Assembly: GCA_050045915.1 (NCBI GenBank)
Contig: JBNGCR010000259.1
Coordinates: 1-6,229 of the forward strand
Length of the DNA: 6,229 bases
Direction of reading: 5' to 3'
Source of the DNA: Limnospira sp050045915
GTDB taxonomy: Bacteria; Cyanobacteriota; Cyanobacteriia; Cyanobacteriales; Microcoleaceae
Positions 6,128 to 6,229 of this stretch are shown here, in pieces; within the stretch, counting starts at the first letter, position 1; the number at the start of each line of letters is the position of its first letter. A program made the translations under genes and the position numbers. The notes beneath the pieces were generated by a model. It was not told the origin of the DNA and made no database searches. It saw only the letters and a program-made list of their open reading frames with translations.

Positions 6128-6155
6128 GGCAATAGGCAATAGGCAACAGGCAATA
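6128..6155. repeat. GGCAATA heptamer array (four units), cyanobacterial STRR-like
   Basis: Four consecutive 7-bp units read GGCAATA, GGCAATA, GGCAACA, GGCAATA, followed by GGAAACT. Short tandemly repeated heptamers of this style are known from intergenic DNA of filamentous cyanobacteria. No coding role is apparent. It lies just past the terminator in the non-coding flank (6034-6229), in which I see no gene. Confidence 0.8.
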
Positions 6156-6182
6156 GGAAACTGAAATGACCTTTACATCGAT

Positions 6183-6210
6183 GTTTCAAGGTTTCTAGCC
6201 CGATTGAAAC
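6183..6210. repeat. 28-bp inverted repeat ending GATTGAAAC, CRISPR-repeat-like, single copy
   Basis: GTTTCAA (6183-6189) and TTGAAAC (6204-6210) are perfect inverted ends of a 28-base segment. The GTTTC start and ATTGAAAC end are features shared by many cyanobacterial CRISPR direct repeats. Only one copy is present, with 19 bases left before the window ends, so an array cannot be shown. It could equally be a chance hairpin or a regulatory element of the next gene. Confidence 0.25.
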
Positions 6211-6229
6211 TGTTGATACACGAGCGCTC

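Noticed and set aside
6034..6229. A short gene or tRNA in the right flank
   Set aside because: I see no ATG/GTG frame of useful length with a ribosome binding site and no cloverleaf; only the terminator, heptamers and an inverted repeat are visible.

Overview
The window is almost entirely one gene: the 3' part of a very large, repetitive, acidic secreted protein on the + strand. Its reading frame is already open at base 1 and ends in TAA at 6031-6033. It is followed by a Rho-independent terminator and about 140 bases of non-coding DNA. The visible product is 2010 residues; the N-terminus, start codon and promoter lie outside the window. No other convincing gene is present on either strand.

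The host looks like a cyanobacterium, probably filamentous. I count eight exact copies of the palindrome GCGATCGC (HIP1, highly iterated in many cyanobacterial genomes). The flank carries a GGCAATA heptamer array of the kind scattered through filamentous cyanobacterial genomes. RTX/VCBS/tandem-95 mosaic proteins are also common in that group. The species is not determined.

Layout in order: a Glu-Pro hexanucleotide array (1-66) and a DDGT dodecamer array (82-144), which form a flexible linker from the missing N-terminal part; a block of about 28 RTX calcium-binding nonapeptides (202-969); a post-RTX cap that resembles the C-terminus of a complete RTX protein (970-1260); a linker of 33 Asp-Pro-Thr units (1276-1581) and a Pro-rich stretch; eleven Ig/cadherin-like modules of about 90-145 residues (1645-5460), including a tandemly duplicated pair of VCBS-type repeats; a short second RTX block (5491-5652); and a C-terminal region ending in an acidic-hydrophobic tail (5653-6030), likely the type I secretion signal.

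The expected biology is export through a type I (ABC/MFP/TolC-like) machine, calcium-driven folding outside the cell, and a structural or adhesive role at the cell surface or in the sheath. I see no catalytic domain. The clearest points of interest are the recent, partly homogenised 648-bp internal duplication, the frame-preserving low-complexity arrays, an apparently internalised RTX C-terminus, and a single CRISPR-repeat-like inverted repeat near the right edge.
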